Numbered from the stretch's first letter, positions 13,260 to 27,857 are shown. The stretch: DNA of 64,000 bases from Cercis canadensis (GCA_003255065.1 QAOA01004566.1:7647-71646); one strand, 5' to 3'. The notes: generated from the sequence alone by a model not told the origin. Numbers and translations: made by a program.

Positions 13260-14310
13260 TATATGATATATNATATGGGTCTATTCTCCAATTTAAAAAG
13301 TCAAAATAATAATACTCTATAATCAAAATCACATCTTTTATGCCTTCGAACATAGGTACCATAGAATTGTCCTATATTTTATTCATGATATGCATAAAAT
13401 AGACAATGAATAATTAGTGTTTATTTAGTATAACCAGAGGTAATATTCTTGTTCAAGTGAAATAGTAAAAAAAAAAAGTTTATATTTTTTGAAATAGATT
13501 CCCAAAATTCAAATATTCTAGTTCCATAAGTAAGTATTAGGATCCATTTATTCATTTTAAAGATAAATAAATAAAGGGCAAAGGAATAAGAAAGGAATTA
13601 TTAATAGTATATCAACAAAATTAAATGTACAAATTGTTCATTCTCTTTACTTCAATTGCTTTGGATGTGACAATTGTAATTTTATATAACTACTAGGAAG
13701 TAAATCATCCATAACAATTGAAATTACATTATCAATAACAAACAAATATCCATATACATGGAGATAGTTCCACCTGCAAAATAGAGCAATCCCTATGCCA
13801 TACATTTTATTCAACATATACATTCAATTCCAACCCCATATTTTCACCAATGTTGCCAGAGCATTAAACAACCCTATTCTTCTTAATTAATTCTTACTCT
13901 CGTGTATTTCATTTTCAAGTGTAAGCTTCATGCCCCTGAGACACAAACAGGACCACAGCATTTCCTTCTCATTATCCTCATTATCCTATAACAGAAGAGC
14001 AAGTGTATGACAAAGAACTATTATTTAACAATTGCATTTATCTTAATTCTTAAGCAATTAGAATTGACATTGCTTGGAACTAAATAAAGCGGACACGACC
14101 TACTTACTACCTCTGACCATGACTATGAGCATATTTTATTTCCAACAATAAAGTCTTGGACTTGGTTCTAATTTATCAAACAATCCTTGTCAAGGGGCAA
14201 GGGTGCATAGACCCGTTTGGAAATGTGAGAAATGTCAATCTTTGCAAAAACCCTTTATTTTCATCTTATTGTTTGGTCTTGTCTTTCTCAACGTAATTCA
14301 TTCATCCATG

Positions 14311-14332
14311 TTCATGATTCATGAATCATGAA
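14311..14332. repeat. 22-bp perfect palindrome
   Basis: Built from TTCATGATTCA and its exact reverse complement with no spacer. It lies in the intergenic DNA downstream of the plastid L5 gene. No function can be assigned. Confidence 0.7.
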
Positions 14333-14958
14333 GTTTTCAGATAGTTTAGTTGACTGTCAGGACTCAAGTAGTGTCATGTCATGTCATGTTTTCCAAACAT
14401 GCACTTAGATAAACACATGACAACGCAGAAATACTTGGCAATTGTTTGGATGAAGTAATAGAAGGAACAGAGAAGAGAGACAAAATATTCTGTTGGGGAC
14501 TAGATTACTGATGAATCTTAGAACATTTACCACCATAGAGCTACATAGTTAGTTATAAATGCATGTATGTTCGGTGTATTTAAACAATTTTCATATACAT
14601 AGTTAGTTAAAAATCCATGTATTCACTCTTTTTACGCTTTCTCTATTTTTCACTGCTCTTAACTCCCACAATTTTGTTTCTACTATTTAGAAACAATTCA
14701 AATATTTTACAGTACTTAGGCTTGAATACAAATCAACCATGCTCTCATTGTAGAAGAAAAAGCATACTAAACCCAAAATTAATTTGATACCAAAAGCAAT
14801 AATATTAAAAATACAATCAGTTAGGAAGCACGATCTATATTACCATATTATAAACTTTTAATCACATTGTTGATGGCACATCTCTTACAAAAAGAATGAA
14901 TAATATTACAACCGAATCGTACAAGGTTTACAACAAAATGTCTCTTCCACTCATAACC

Positions 14959-17225
14959 TTACCTCCTTCCTTTTCCCTTTGATTTTGAGTCAAAGTGATG
15001 AGACTTCAGCTTCTTTTTGCGAATTGCAGTTGCCGGACCACCACCCTCTCTGAATGGCATGCCCATAAGGGCCAATAATCTCAGTGCTTCGTTATCAGTT
15101 TTAGCTGTTGTTGTAATACAGACATCCATTCCCCTGGGTTTACCAAGTGCATCAAATCTGATCTCAGGAAACACGCTCTGGTCACTGATGCCAATGCCGT
15201 AATTCCCATGCCCATCAAAGCTGCTGGTGTTTACACCTTGGAAATCCCTTGTCCTTGGAAGCCCCAAGTTGATGAGTCGATCAAGGAATGAGAACATAAT
15301 CTGTCAAAATGAAACATATATTCAGTATCAGTCTATTAGATTTTGGGTATATGAAAAAACTGATAATTTTGGATTAGAATAATGTGGTTTTGATCCGCAG
15401 GAAGAACAACATGCATCATTGCAATTGGCAAATCATGCAGCATTCTCCATGATGTGAAGTTATGACATGCACAATCTGGAACTCCAAGGCAACTATAATG
15501 TTCTAACAAGTACAAATGCAGAGATCTATATATACAGAGAGAGCAGTTCAAAGAAATTTCATATTGGCATCATTTGCAACATATTTATCCAATTACGTAC
15601 ATTTTGACACCACAGAAACTTCACAAAAAGTCTTATCTTCATCTTGTCAGTTCAAAAGAACTATGATCAAGATAAAGGAGAATAAAGTTTCCTATGCAAA
15701 CATTTGCAACCTGATAAATGATAATATTTAATTGTTCGTGGAAAGCATATGCTGTCTCAACTTTGAGAACCACCAACTTGCAAGATGCGGACATATATTC
15801 CAAACCTAGAAAGCAACTAAGACAACCTGTTTACAGTTCATCTTTTATCATAAGAAAACTAGGGAATCTAACATTTGGAAAAGATGGTTGAACTATTTCA
15901 GTTCCAAGTCCATGGCCTTGAATACATTCCAAGACTCAGACCTTTATCCTTATTAAATCAAAATTAAAATGCCTTAATCAAGAAATGAAGTGCTTCCACA
16001 ATTACATCATTTAACACTACGTTTAACTCTCTTCTACTCCATGCCCTTCTTTCTCTTAAGAGACATAAAAAAGCTTACAAGATCCTATTACGTGTAATGC
16101 CATACCATTGAACCAAACATTAACTGCATGTTTTTGCATTCAAGTTTCTGTGACCGGGCATGCTTCAGCTCTACACAAACATCTCTTAAAAGTTCCCCAT
16201 ATCAGGGCATTAACCTTACCACTCAATTATACTATATTGCAAATGATAAGCGGAATGAAAGTATCAAAATCAAGGCAGCCCATGTTATCAGAAGCCAACA
16301 CCATGTTAGCACATTGTGTTAATAGATCTCAAATGGCAAAAAAATTCGAGTCATGTTAGGAATAGGACAAGCAATATTAATTGAATACTAGATACTCACA
16401 TTTCCTCTAAGTGTAACAGCAATCCCAAGTGGTTGACCTTCCCTGATCTTGAAGGTGGCAACGGAAGCCCTCGCTCGTGTCTTGACAGGTCTCTGCCCTG
16501 TAATGATTGCTAGATCATTCATTGCCGCATCCAAACCTTTGGCATTCTGTGCAGCATCTCCAATACCACAGTTAACCACAACCTTCTCAATTTTAGGGAC
16601 CTGGGAAATTGAAGGAAAATTAACCAACAATGCATTCTTGTCATGTTTTCCAGTATTAGATATCAGAACTGAAAAACTAATATAAAGCAACTAAAACAGT
16701 AAAATTATCCACAAAATCAAATCCAAATGCAGGAATATTAAATTCCCAGACATAAAAATTTGGGTATTACTTACAGCTTCCTACATTTTCTACGCAAACA
16801 AACAAACCTTAACCCAAAACAATAAAAATTGAAACTTGATGCATTTGCACATTTATAGAATTTTTTCCGAACAATCTCTTCGGCCAATCTGAAACCCCAT
16901 AAAGCTTAAACAACCAAAGGCTGTGAGAAAATTTCATTATGCATTGGCAAATAAATTTCACAACCTGGTGTATATTGGTGTAGGAGAACTCTTCCATGAG
17001 CAAGGGAACGATTTTCTCCTTGTAAGTTGTTTTGAGCCGAAACACCTTCTCTGCTTCGGTCTTCTCCACCAACACAGCCCCAGCTGCGGTGGCCTTCACC
17101 GACACCACCGCAACTCCATTCCTTTTTCCAAGTGGCAATCTAGTTGCCGACAATGGAGCTGGGAAGACGCGAAATTGACCCAGAAACGACGACGTAGATG
17201 ACCGTAGAAGCGAAGGATTCGCCAT
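14959..17225 (-). CDS. RPL5: plastid 50S ribosomal protein L5 (uL5c), nuclear-encoded
   Basis: Component of the chloroplast large ribosomal subunit; the uL5 family binds 5S rRNA in the central protuberance. Three coding exons on the minus strand: 17225-16965, 16600-16400 and 15300-14959, giving 267 aa. The first roughly 45 residues are Ser/Arg/Ala-rich with few acidic residues, as expected of a transit peptide. The mature part shows uL5 signatures: [50 protein letters not shown] and [20 protein letters not shown]. The C-terminal tail is basic and plant-plastid-like. The start lies in a good context (TTCATGG). In Arabidopsis the homologue (At4g01310, from memory) sits beside STE24, as here. 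Confidence 0.97.
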
Positions 17226-19779
17226 GAAGATGGGGTGCGTGTCTCACCCTCTGGGTGAAACTGGATTGTGTTTTGGAGTTGCAGGCGCAGGGAAGGGGTT
17301 TAGAGTATAAGGCCGGGAAATGATCTTGAGTTGGATTTATTTACGGGGATTGCCAAGATGATATGAGAGTAAAATTAGCAAAGTTCAGGCGTGGTGGGTC
17401 TGATGGTTGGTTCTTTGGGAGCAGAAGCCCAAATGGATAAGGGATGTTAATAATATCATCTTTCCATGAGGACTGAGGGGTGGTTAAACCAAAATTTTAA
17501 AAAAACTACACTTTTTTTACTATTACGTTGGAGAGAGAGATTTTTAGACGGTGATATAGGAGAATCATAATTTGAATTTAAGATTTTAATATTTTTAAGA
17601 AATTATAAAAATTAATGAAGGTGTATTTGGAGAGTATATATGTTATATTTTCTTTAAAAAGAGTAGCGCTATATCACTATCTTATTTGAGAGAGTTCTGG
17701 TAAGACAAGCCTTAAAATTAGTGTTATTGTGAATATTTAAAAAAAATGAGTCAACTTAGAATAATTAGTTTATTGTAAAATCTATGAACAGAGAAATAAA
17801 AAAAAAAGTGTCAAATTAATAATAGCTATATGAATAGTAATTTTTTTTTTTACACAATTAATATCAAAATTTATCAATTATTTTTAAATTTAACCTACAT
17901 TGTGTGATTCAATTTTTCAAAATTTTTACAATAATACCAATTTCAAAATGTGGGTCATACCAAAACTTAAGAAAATAATACTATTTCCTTGGATAGATTA
18001 GTATGAAAATAGTTTTTTTCAACAAAATTTAGAAACAAGCTGTATTGNGAAAATAATACTATTTCTTTGGATAGATTAGTATGAAAATAGTTTTTTTCAA
18101 GAAAATTTAGAAACAAGCTGTATTGCACTAAAATCAAAGGCATGATTCATATGAAATGGTCTACTAATAAATTTTCATAGATTCAAACTCAAATTATTGA
18201 GTGAGGAGTACAAGTTTTTTAATGCTAAATAAAGTTTCCGTTAATTGAATATTATTTTTTTACACTTAAATGACCCTTTATGTATTCTTAACTTTTATAC
18301 AAACCTTTTAACAGTATTCATACGAGTTATGTAATAATGATATAACACTAGTTAAGAAAATAAAACAAATTTTATGTAACATTCATTTATTTTTTGAAGT
18401 GTTAAATTATTGTTAATATTTTTAACGCCATCATCATGAAGCCACTTCTAGAAGAAAACATAAAAATTACAGACATATTATTACAAAAAAAAAAAGCACA
18501 ATAAATTGCCAGCTCCAAGCCTAACTGGCCCATGACAACTTGAGGTCGAATTATGTGCTCCAAAGTTTAAAAGTCGTCATCGTAATTAAGTCTTGATGGT
18601 TGTATAACCTCATCTATTTTCTTTCATATTTAATACCAATGTGAAACTTAGACTAGTCTATTAAGTCATGTGATTCATCCCTTAATTATTTTGGATCACT
18701 AGGATTTGGAACATAACACGTGTTGATATAACTCATGATCATAATATTTTAGATTTGCAGAAAATTGCTTCCAACCATAAATATGATTAAAATTGATGAA
18801 GCTAATGTAGGCATACTATAAAACTAAATGTTTGAATTTAAAGCTTTGTGTACATATTCTCTTTTCATATATTTGAATTATCTCACATGTAAAGTAGTTA
18901 CATTATGAATTATATTGTTAAATTTTACTTGGGTCATTTAATTATAATTTGTATCGTCATTAACTAGATTTTTTAGGATTAAAATAAAAAAATATAACAC
19001 AAATTTAAATAAATTGTTTGATTTTTTTGACAAATGAATTGTGTACTTGTTTGTAAAATTATTACACACAAAAAGTAAGACTTTCACATAAGTAACTGTT
19101 GATGAACTTACCTTATATAAATTATTCTTGACCCATAAGAAAATAAGTACGGACAGTTGATGAAATTAATGTATAATATCACATTAAATTGAGTAATTAA
19201 TCTTAATCACATATATATTTTTTGATAAATTTATTTAAGATATTTTTGTCAATAATTAAAATTTTTAGTTGAAGATATAAAGATGATGTTCAATTTTTTT
19301 AAAAAAATTCCTAAATAAATTGTGACATGTGTACTGTTTTAGAAAATTTGAAAATATTTTTTTTCGAAACAAATATAAATGATAAAATATACACGACATA
19401 TTTCTTACATTTTTTTTATTGGTGATATAATCTGCCTTAAAAATATGTTTTATGTGTTATTTGCAGTCATAAACTCATAATTAGCAAACTTAATTGTACA
19501 AATAAAGAGTGTCCCTGTCGAAATTTTACAACGCGCCTTACTAGAGCGTGGCTTCTAAATCACCATTTTCTCCAAGTCCATGGTAAATGATTGGGCTATA
19601 CGCCTAAACCTGACTTTGAGCGCCAACCACGTCAGAGCGTCTCCATCACTGTCCCACAGGAGCGTGGCCTCAAGCGTCATTCTAATCAGAGCTTAATTTA
19701 ATTTTACTCATGGAAGTGAAGGTGAAGAACGTCATTTCCGTCATAGGAAGGCAGACCCCTTACCAGTCTCTCTGAAACA
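17226..19779. other. divergent intergenic region between plastid L5 and CBE1
   Basis: Shared upstream region of two divergent genes. The L5 leader occupies roughly the first 100 bases. The middle is very AT-rich and contains the duplication around the N at 18048. The last 300 bases become GC-richer and contain repeated GAGCGTGGC(T/C)TC-like words at about 19544 and 19671. No open frame looks real and no clear TATA box was found for either gene. Confidence 0.55.
17971..18125. repeat. direct duplication around a single N (probable unmerged contig overlap)
   Basis: Bases 17971-18047 repeat as 18049-18125, a 77-bp unit with a constant offset of 78 and only a few mismatches. The N at 18048 is the exact junction. 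Confidence 0.85.
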
Positions 19780-20645
19780 TTTCTCTCTCAAAAATCTCTT
19801 CGCTTACTGAGAACGAAAGAAAACTCTCTCCCTCTTCACGATCGATCGGAGAAAGAGGTAGAAAGAGCCTGAAAAATCAAAACAAATTGTTTTCCACAAC
19901 CACGATCCTTGTGATTCTTCTCTCTTTCACTCTTATCTTCGATCCAGGTAGTTCAATCTTTAAACAAAAACCCTAGTTTCAATTTTCATGGAGCTTTTAG
20001 ATTAGAACGAAAACCCCTAGAATTTCTGGTCCGTTTGTTTTTACCCGGAGCTAAATTTCATGGGAATTCCGTAAGTTTTGTAATTGTTTCCCCTATGTCT
20101 TGCGCTGTTGGATTCTGATTCGCGGAAAAGGCGGTAACATGTATATAAATCTGCGTCTCTGTCGCGAATTTTATCGGTAGAGGACTTGTTGTAGTTGCTG
20201 GGAATTGGACATTTTTCATTTAAGAGGGTGTTCTTCGCGGTTCTGGATTTTTGGCTGTGATGGGTGTTGTTGATTGAGCTGGATCAGTGGATGGAATTGC
20301 TTGTATTTGTATATAGGTCCTAGATTTTGGTAGTTGGAGTTTTTGTATCAGGGTTGTAGTGGGTTATGGATGGGCAGGGACTAACCTTCTGGTTGCGCTG
20401 AATAATTTGGCTTTATCCGTGTTATTTACTGGGTTAGGTGTTGGGACAAGCAGAGTATTCAGTTAATATAGTTCTGAGTCCCTTTTGGACTTAGGAGGTG
20501 TTTGGTGGCTGGTTTTATTTCCTGGCTTGGTATCATCAGAGTGGGATTGTATTGTTGGATAAGTGATAACTAGAGCTTCTTGTGCTTGATACTTGGCATC
20601 ATTCATTTGCTTTAGTCAGCAAAGTTATTGGGTTGAACATACAAA
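19780..20645 (+). promoter_or_regulatory. CBE1 5' leader with an intron in the 5' UTR
   Basis: A CT-rich leader exon ends at 19947 (CCAG followed by GTAGTT). An intron of about 670 bp follows, rich in T and G, and ends with TTTAGTCAG at 20619. A further 26 non-coding bases precede the ATG. The spliced leader contains no upstream ATG in the part that can be delimited. 5' UTR introns of this kind often raise expression in plants; that is inference here. Confidence 0.6.
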
Positions 20646-23600
20646 ATGAGTTTTGAAAATGAAGATCAAAACTCGTTGGATCAGTCAGCTAATCATGAAT
20701 TGAAGAAGTAAACTTCTCTCTTCCTTTTCATGTCTTTTTTGTGTTTTTCATCAAAATATCATTCATGTTTAACAATATATACTGGTGATTCAGGAAGTTG
20801 AAAATCTCATACACAAGAGATTTCTTGTTGTCCATAAGTGAATTAGATGCCTGCAAAGAGTTGCCCAGTGGATTTGATCGTTCACTTCTAAGGTAAAGTA
20901 TGCTGTGCGGCAGCATCCATTTTTATTGAGATAATGAATGAAGGGATGCTGCACTTCACTTTTTATTTTCTTTTCATTTTTCTCTGTCTTCGTCAATTGG
21001 TATTCTTCCATTATTGTGTTATGCCTGGATTTTTAGTTGTGATGTTTAATTGTGATGTAAGTCCTTTTCTGAAACCAGTGAATTTGAAGATGCTTCCCAA
21101 GATCGACAGAGAAGTACTGGTGGTTTGTCAATGCATAATTTCAGACGTACTGAATATGGTTCGTCCCCTCCCACCAGAGGGGATATGAGTAGCTATTCTC
21201 GGGGAAGCCATGGAAGATGGGAAACTCGTTCTTCTGGACGGTCTGATAGAGACAGTGACTCTCAATCTGAATGGGATTCAGGTGTGGTCTAAAATTGATC
21301 CATATGAATGCTCCTTTCCTTTTTATACAAAAAAAAAAAGGAAGTCTATAACTTGCTTTATAACCATTTGCACTGATATGGGTGTTCTCTGTATTTCTGT
21401 CTGTGTTTTTGTATCTGAAAGCCTCTGGTTGGAGGAAATTTTCTTTTTCTTTAGTTTTTTTGATGGTATTATCTGTAGTTCGAATTTAGTTATTTACACT
21501 GTAAATATAAATTGGATGTTCAAACTTTTTACTCTGTGGTAATGTCTTAGACCAGTAGCTGATGATAATTTTTTTTTTCCTGTTTTTGTTGGCTGTTTTC
21601 GTTTTGACTTATTACATGCTACATTCTTTAGCGTTGCTTTACCTCCCTTCTGATTTAATGCATAATAACTGTTCATTGAACTTTTCATATTTTGTCGATT
21701 GATATAACTTCTACATGTCTTTTTCCTCGTTCTGCTCTCTCTACATCATGAGATTGAATGCTGTTGATTTTCGTGGCTTTTAGAATTTAATATTTGTTTC
21801 AGCCCTTTTTGGTATGCAGAAATGTGAAACTTGTAATCTGAAATGGATACATATTTGAACTTTTTTACTCAGAAAATGTGCCTTTTTGGAGAAAAGTAAG
21901 AAAAAAGTAACATTGATGTTTACTTATGCTCAAACATAGTTGGATGTAAGTGTGCAAGTTTCTCCAATGTGCTGTTAAAACTTCAGTAAGAATACTTTGT
22001 GTTCTTAATGTTCTCTGTTCTGCTATGACCTTAGATTCAATTAGTTAGCCCCCTCAGTATAAAAGAAGAAAAATGCATTTTAGTGTATGTTTCCTTTAAT
22101 CAGTATGTTTCTTGCATTGGAACATCGGGTTCATTTTGTTCATTCTTAAACGCACATAGCTTGGATGAAGCGTTAACTTATTTTCCTTAATTCTGCAGTA
22201 TTATTAGCTTATGTGCGAATTTATGGTGTTCAGATCCTCTTTAAGGGTGTAGAACTAGAAGTCACACTATAAGTTGAGTGTTGTGTTGATCCACTTCATT
22301 GCTTATGTTATTATGCAGATTCTGGCAAACGTCTTGGCAACCAATCTCGGAAGTCTTGGCAAGGTCCTGAACATGATGGACTTCTAGGAAGTGGCTCTTT
22401 TCCAAGACCATCTGGATATGCACCTGGGTTGTCTCCAAAGTTTCGAGCTAATGGCCAGTGCCAGCTAAATCGGTCTAATGAGCCCTATCATCCTCCTCGC
22501 CCTTATAAGGTTAGTTGTAGCTGTTATATCTCTCAGAGCTGTATGTTGACTAAATTGTGGCATGCATCATCTTTAACAAGTTTCTCAAGATGATTTTAAT
22601 TTGACATGATGAAGCAGTGGAAAGGATTAAAATCACAAGTAATTCCTAAATATCTTACATTTTCTGTTTTCTGATATTTTCCAGGCACCTCACTCACGTA
22701 GGGAAACTAATGACTCATACAATGATGAAACTTTTGGTTCATTGGAGGATACAAGTGAGGACAGGGCAGAAGAGGAAAGAAAGAGACGAGGTAACTGCTA
22801 TTTTCTAGATGATATTGTGGTAGGGGCAGAACTTGTGCTCTGATTATGCTTTACTAAGTCTTGTTTACCTTTGTACTTGGGGCCACTAATAGGCGCATGT
22901 TTGATAAGTTTAAATTAAGTTCTTGATAATTTTCTTGCCAGATTCTTTTGAATTGATGAGAAAGGAGCAGCATAAAGCCTTTCAAGAAAAGCAGAAGTTG
23001 TACCCGGACAAGAATAATAATTTTGACATTATGTCACTTCTAGACGATGATGAGAAAAGATTAGTTAATCGAAGCGATGAGTCAGTGGAGCCTCCTTTGA
23101 CTCTATCGGCCTCAAGCAATGATTCTGAGAAATCTTCTTTCCTTGCATACGCTCATTCAGCAACAAGACCCCTTGTTCCCCCTGGTTTCACAAGCACAGT
23201 TTTGGAAAGAAATTTGGTGGCAAAATCACCCGTTAACACTCATGCAACAGAGGTAGGTAGTCAATCATTTGTAAATGCTGTACTTTATCCAACTGTTGAG
23301 CTCAAATCTTAGTTGTGGGGGGCTGCTGATTATTTGAAGTAGGCATGCAGCTTACTTTTTCTTGTAATTTGCAATTGTTGATTCATCTTCTTTGAAGTTT
23401 TGCTTAGATTAGTTTACTGATTGGGTGTGGAGCTTCTATTTCTTTCTATAGGAATCTGGTTTAGCTGTGGGCTCCTTCTTATATACATAAGTGAGAACAA
23501 TAGATGCTGAAATATAATACAAAAGACAGATGTGTTTCTTACATCACAGATATGCTTCTTACATTGAAAAAAATATGCTTGTTTCCTTAAGGACCATAGC

Positions 23601-26600
23601 CCAGACACTCAGGATTTGGTTTTAAAGAAAAAAATCCTAGACTATTAGTAACTTGACATTCACAACTTACTATATTGGCAATTATTCAAGGGAGGATGCA
23701 GATGGCATATGACTTCTAAGTCCTTTGCTCACTGCATCACTTACACTGTTAATTTAATTGTGCTTCATTTTGTTCTGATTCTGGAATACTCCCTGCTTTT
23801 CTGGGCTCTCCAGTAATACATTCTTTTGGCGCTTCCTTAGGTTGAACAACCTGAGCTTGGGGATTTTAACGGTAACCATGTGTTCAGCATACATTCTGAA
23901 AATAAAGAAGAGAAATTGTCCACCAAGCAGGCAGACATTGATCAGCTGCATCATGGAAGTACTAGTCTGAAAGAAAAGATTCTAAATTTATCATCAACTG
24001 TGGATGTTCCAGACATGAAAGTTGGAATGGGTGATCAATTGAGGAAGAGATCTGCTCTTTCAGAAGCCTTGGAAGCATCAGATGATGGTGAAGTTATTCA
24101 ACTGAATGCTGCAGTGAAAGGGAAGGAGACAATGGGAGCTTTCAATCAGGACAATTCAAATTCTATCCTAGACAAGCTTTTTGGCAATGCTTTAACTTTA
24201 AATGGTGGCAACGCATCTAGTGCTGTTGAGGTAATTGCGGAATTTTGTAGAATTTCCTTTCAGTATTGTGAAGAAAATATTTTCTGAGCTCATCAATAAA
24301 CAGTTCTAAACTCCAGGGTTCTGCTTCCCCCCCCTCCCTTTTTCTCTTTTTTGGAAATGTGATAGTGCGTTATTTTGGGGCATAACGTATCCATGACGTA
24401 ATTGAGAATACATTGATGTTTGGAAATTCTTGAAGCCTCCATTGATGTCTGGTTTTTATTCTTTTATGGAGAAGGGTTTAGGTTTTTGAATTGTATTGTG
24501 AAAAAAGTATGCTGCTGATTAAATATAGTTCTTTGGGTTGTAACTTCTGAGTGCCATGTTAACGAGAAGAGTATGTTGGTATGTTGAATTTTATAATATC
24601 TGGCTGGAGTTTTAACCTTATACCCCAGACCATATTAGATGATTTAAAATGTAGCAGTGTTGTTTGGTGGATTTGGGATTAGAAATCAATTTAATATTTT
24701 TGTTAATCGTCTGAAATATTTTTAGTGCTGTATTAAATTTTCAAGGCATCTTATATGATGCTTTCCTAAATGAAGAGATTAGATTTATTTCTTCTCTGAA
24801 TTATTATTTGATTTTAATTGTCTCCTCAACTCTCTCATCGAGGTTGCGAACATTTGGGAAGCCACAATTGGCAGGCAGAGATATCTTTCTGAAAATGGAT
24901 AAAAGTTGCCTTGATATATTGTAATTTGGTTAAGTGTTTCAATACTTTGTTTTACAGCAATTCTTCCTATGGATCTGACTGTTTATGCTATTGCTCTTAT
25001 AGCAGCCTGATCAGAAAGCTGATGAGACATGGAGTCCACATGCTTTCCAATCTTCTAAGTTTGCTCATTGGTTTGTTGAAGAAGGTACCTGTATATATGT
25101 TTTAGAGCTTCAATATTCATATGCTTTTCAAGTTATACTGTGTGACTTTGACATTGGACTAGTTTGTTAAATCTTAATTTACCTCGCTGCAGAAAAGAAA
25201 CCATCAGACAACTTCACACGTAGGCCAAATGACTTGCTCTCACTGATTGTTGGTGGTGAAAAAGGTGGGTTGCTGATTCCTGATGTGAAGACAACCCAAC
25301 ATGATGCACCTGATTTTACTTTCCAAAATGCCGAACCTGCAGATGGGAATATGATATCAAATGTAGCATATAATTCCATTGGTAAGTCTGAGCAACCATA
25401 CAACAGTGATAAATCTGAGGTTGTTCAAGCAGTTCTTACTTGTGAAGATCTAGAACAGTCAATTCTGTCCCAGGTTGGTGAGAGTGGGTCATCACTGCAG
25501 CAGCCCATGCAGGACAAAGATTTTGATGCAAAGACTGGGGAGTCAAATAAAAATATTGATGACCATGCATCCCATCACCTTCTTTCATTGTTACAGAAAG
25601 GAACCTGCCAAAAAGATATGGAACCATCTTTTATTGTAGATGTGAATTCTATGGACAAGTTACAAAACACTGAAGGAGTCACCACTAGTGACAAACTTGA
25701 TAATTCTGGAGAGACAAATGCAGAAGTTTCTAATTCATCAAAAAGTTTGACTCTAGAAACACTTTTTGGGACAGCTTTTATGAAGGAGCTGCAATCAGTT
25801 GGAGCACCACTTTCTGTTCAAAGGGGTTCAGTTGGATCTGCAGGGGTTGATGTTTCAGAGCCTCGTCTGTTTCCTTTCCCAGTCTCAGACAATGGCATCC
25901 CTCCTACTGGTGAACTTACATTGAATAGGCATGGAAGTGGCGTCCTGCTATCAGAGAAAATTCATCAACCCAAGCCAAATAGATTTGAAGAGCAGTGGTT
26001 AGGTTATGATGATCCTCAGGTTGATGTCAATTTATCTCAAGTTCGAAGTGAATTTTCAAAGGCTGGCAGTTTTGATGTGCCTACTGACATTCACCTTCCT
26101 GAAGAAGATAGCTTGATTACAGTTGGCGATCCTCTGCAAAGCTTTATATCTGCTGGCAATTCAGCTAAAACCGAGTTGTCCCAAGACACACCTGTTGGCA
26201 TTGCTGGAAAACTGGCAGCTTTGAATCCTGCATTTAGAGATGAACGACCTATTGGAAATCAAGAAGGTCTAGCATATCCTCGTGGTCCTTATGATGTGAG
26301 GGAATCAGGCATTCCATATCAGAATCTTAATGTGCAGCGATCTTCCCCTCAGCTCCACCCTTCTCAGTTGAATCACATGGGTCCGATGTTCAATCAATTG
26401 GATTCACGTCCACCTCATATTAGTGCTTACATGAAATTTATGACTCCAGAGGGCATGGTTCATCATGACTCTCCACCAAATCATCAATTTCCAGGGAATA
26501 TGCTTCGTCCTCCTTTCCAACAACCAAGTACTGGGCTTACTGGGTTTGATCCTCCTGCTCATCATTCTATGATGCAACAGATGCAAATGCCAGGGAATCT

Positions 26601-27857
26601 TCCTCCACCTCACTTGTTAAGAGGATTTCCACGGGGTACACCTCTGCCTGCTCATCCCAGCAATCCGATGACTGGTTTCATGCAGGAACCGAACCCTATG
26701 CAAGGCTTGCCATTTAGTGGTCCCCAGCAGCCTAGTTTTGGTGGCCCTGGAATGCCACTGCCAGGTAAAAACGATATTTACTTTACTACTATGCTTCATT
26801 TTGTATTCATTATAGATATTCTAGAGAACTTTTTGTGAATAATTTATTTGCACCTAAAGTGTATGGCACATGGTCTCAAACACGCTAGGTTGAGTTCCTG
26901 TTCCTTTTCACTATGCAATTCACTTTCATAATGTAAAAGTTCACAGCATTTTATGGCTTTACTTGATGCTTATCGGATTGACTGATCTTAGTTTTATGGA
27001 CCAATGCATTTTATATTTGAACAAAAACATGCAATTATCCTGTCAAATGTGGTGTGGATGCTGAGTGAATCATTGGTCATTTGTAATTCATACTGCCCTG
27101 ACTATCTTATCATAGTGTGGTATTATTGATGGATATCTGTTTTGTGTTCTCTATTCGCCTTGATGGCTAACGGGTTGCTAGAGCAAGTTCAGTTACTCTC
27201 TTCTGAGCACAACTGAATAATCTTATTTACAGAACTCTCACATTCGCAATTAAAAAAGTCTGAGGCCACCTGAACCTGAGATAGAATTTTGTACAGTTGT
27301 GCACAGTTGTGAATTTAAGAATTGTTTATGTAACATTACTTCACACAAGCTTGCACAATGGTGTGCGCACACTGAAGGTATGCATAGACATGCAGATGTC
27401 ACTAGTGTGCACAATTGCACATGTGCATACATACACCCACCCTCCAGATATAGTCTGTTAGTTTTAATGTTCTTGTTTATGCAAATGTATCTTTGCTGTA
27501 ATAATATCCAAGGCCATGTAATTTGAATATACACTTCTATTTTGAAAATACCCATCCTAATCTTATTGATTGTGGTTACATGGTTCCCTTTGTAATCTCC
27601 TAGTTATCTCCCTATTGCAAGAGTTTATCTTCGGTTTTAGTCTCCTGCTCTATCTCTATTTTCAGCTCCTGGTTTAACTATTTTGGTTAATATTAGCTCC
27701 TGATGTTGCTGGTGGAAGAAATCATCCAGAAGCACTGCAGAGGCTTTTTGAGATGGAACTCAGGTCAAAGTCAAAGCCAATCCACCCGTTTGCTGCTGGG
27801 GGGCACAGCCAGGGGATATATGGTCAAGAGCTAGACTTGGGTTTTGGCTATAGATAG
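20646..27857 (+). CDS. CBE1: CBE1-like plant eIF4E-binding protein (At4g01290 homologue)
   Basis: Predicted cytoplasmic cap-complex protein of 1058 aa. Ten coding exons: 20646-20707, 20794-20892, 21079-21281, 22319-22509, 22685-22790, 22942-23252, 23841-24230, 25003-25084, 25193-26764 and 27697-27857; every junction keeps frame. A canonical 4E-binding motif YXXXXL-Phi is at residues 27-33 (YTRDFLL), near the N terminus. It is followed by an Arg/Ser/Gly-rich region, a conserved [19 protein letters not shown] stretch, LDKLFGNAL, a [15 protein letters not shown] block, [12 protein letters not shown], and a Pro/Met/Gln-rich C-terminal half with no globular fold. This layout resembles translation or mRNA-decay scaffolds such as 4E-T. 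The Arabidopsis homologue (CBE1, sometimes mislabelled chorismate synthase) is known to bind eIF4E and eIFiso4E; the assignment here rests on recalled similarity. The exon at 25003 has a tandem acceptor. Confidence 0.93.

Larger units (their letters stand above)
12079..14958. other. intergenic, no gene seen
   Basis: AT-rich DNA between the STE24 promoter and the plastid L5 3' end. It holds a duplicated segment around the N at 12719, a long T-run at about 13227-13257 followed by AT repeats and an N (13272), a perfect palindrome at 14311-14332 and short TCATG repeats near 14374. The final part before 14959 is probably L5 3' UTR. Frames crossing the N at 12719 are artefacts. Confidence 0.6.

Noticed and set aside
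17540-17700. Possible inverted ends sharing GTGATATAG
   Set aside because: Only about nine bases match, arms do not pair further, and no target duplication was seen.
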